Below, one piece after another: positions 4,906-5,171 of a stretch of DNA of 5,171 nucleotides. The stretch comes from an uncultured Hymenobacter sp. (lineage in GTDB: Bacteria; Bacteroidota; Bacteroidia; Cytophagales; Hymenobacteraceae), in contig CALMOO010000725.1 of assembly GCA_937871705.1 (NCBI GenBank), forward strand, positions 11,315-16,485, given 5' to 3'. How positions within the stretch are numbered: the first letter of the stretch is position 1; every line of letters begins with the position of its first letter. Under the pieces are notes generated by a model, which had not been told where the DNA came from, did not search any database, and saw only the letters and a program-made list of their open reading frames with translations. A program made the translations under genes and the position numbers.

Positions 4906-5171
4906 GATATTAGATTTCGCTAGCTGCTGCGCCTGTTTGCCCTGGATTTGACAGCCTTGAACGCCGCCTGGTTGACTGGCTTGAACGTGCGCGCAGCAAA
5001 TGAGGTGTACCTGCGTCTGCGTCGGTGCCTGTCCCAACTCTGCCTCGTGCCGACCGGGTTTGGCAGGGCGCCTGAACTTGATGAATTGTACTTCTGGCCG
5101 CGCCGAGTGCGCGGCTGAGGAGCCAGCAGCAAAACCATCGTCTTCGGGCTGTTTAAACGCGAAGTCCATGC
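4906..5171 (+). pseudogene. IS1595-family transposase remnant, continues past right edge
   Basis: One continuous plus-strand frame carries the hallmarks of an IS1595-family (ISXO2-like) transposase. RLFALDLTALNAAWLTGL (from 4930) is the helix-turn-helix region, followed by NEVYLRLRRCLSQ. ELDELYFWPRRVRG is a worn version of the family's VDESYFGPRRVRG segment with the first catalytic Asp, and GASSKTIVFGLFKREVH runs to the edge. Two in-frame stops interrupt it: TAG 4921-4923, where CAG (Gln) is likely, and TGA 5116-5118, where CGA (Arg) is likely; the usual Lys-Arg-Gly after RVRG is missing. Ser-to-Leu and Gly-to-Trp changes in the catalytic segment also show decay. The 5' end is uncertain; the frame is open from 4888. 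It lies head to head with crp. Confidence 0.8.

Noticed and set aside
4234..5169. Full 311-residue minus-strand reading as one regulator
   Set aside because: Residues 1-118 have no Crp-family similarity and are antisense to an IS1595-type transposase remnant; ATG 4815 gives the usual family length.

Overview
The window looks like an accessory stretch of a Cytophagales chromosome, most probably Hymenobacter or a close relative. The reasons are the style of the PAS-domain protein at the left edge, a short Bacteroidota-type Crp/Fnr regulator, a signal-peptide protein of a type common in that group, one good match to the Bacteroidota -7 box TAnnTTTG, and GC-rich genes without clear Shine-Dalgarno sites. 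The genus is inferred from remembered family resemblance, not from a search.

Layout. At 1-486 (minus) lies the N-terminal part of a PAS sensor protein that runs off the left edge. Divergent from it, 719-1075 (plus) encodes a cysteine-free thioredoxin-fold protein behind a plausible -7 box. At 1089-1421 (minus) is a weak GTG-start ORF of unknown function. At 1446-2274 sits an 829-bp IS5-family element with 16-bp perfect terminal repeats and a duplicated TAG/CTAG target. Its transposase is broken by a 5-bp tandem duplication and by a frame change at an A7 run. The element landed exactly on the stop codon of a small exported protein (2274-2597, minus) and left that protein intact.

From about 2600 to 3347 the DNA is a decayed, more AT-rich zone. 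It holds a remnant of an IS3-family orfA (2849-3062, with in-frame amber codons) and a scrap of unrecognised coding sequence (about 3137-3297).

The right third holds a regulator and an enzyme on the minus strand: a Crp/Fnr-type regulator (4234-4815) followed by a short-chain dehydrogenase/reductase (3348-4109). The 124-bp gap between them carries an 11-bp perfect inverted repeat that could be the crp terminator or an operator, a second 12-bp imperfect dyad, and two copies of CTGTCTTA. The same octamer recurs upstream of crp, so the regulator may control itself and the reductase. At the right edge, about 4906-5171 (plus), an IS1595-family transposase remnant lies antisense to the apparent N-terminal extension of the crp reading frame; that extension is therefore an artefact.

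I see no CRISPR array, RNA gene, defence system or clearly new multi-gene system. The most interesting points are the insertion at a stop codon, the doubly shifted transposase and the repeat-rich crp-SDR intergenic region. Three unrelated IS families in 5 kb, two of them eroded, mark this as an insertion-tolerant region.
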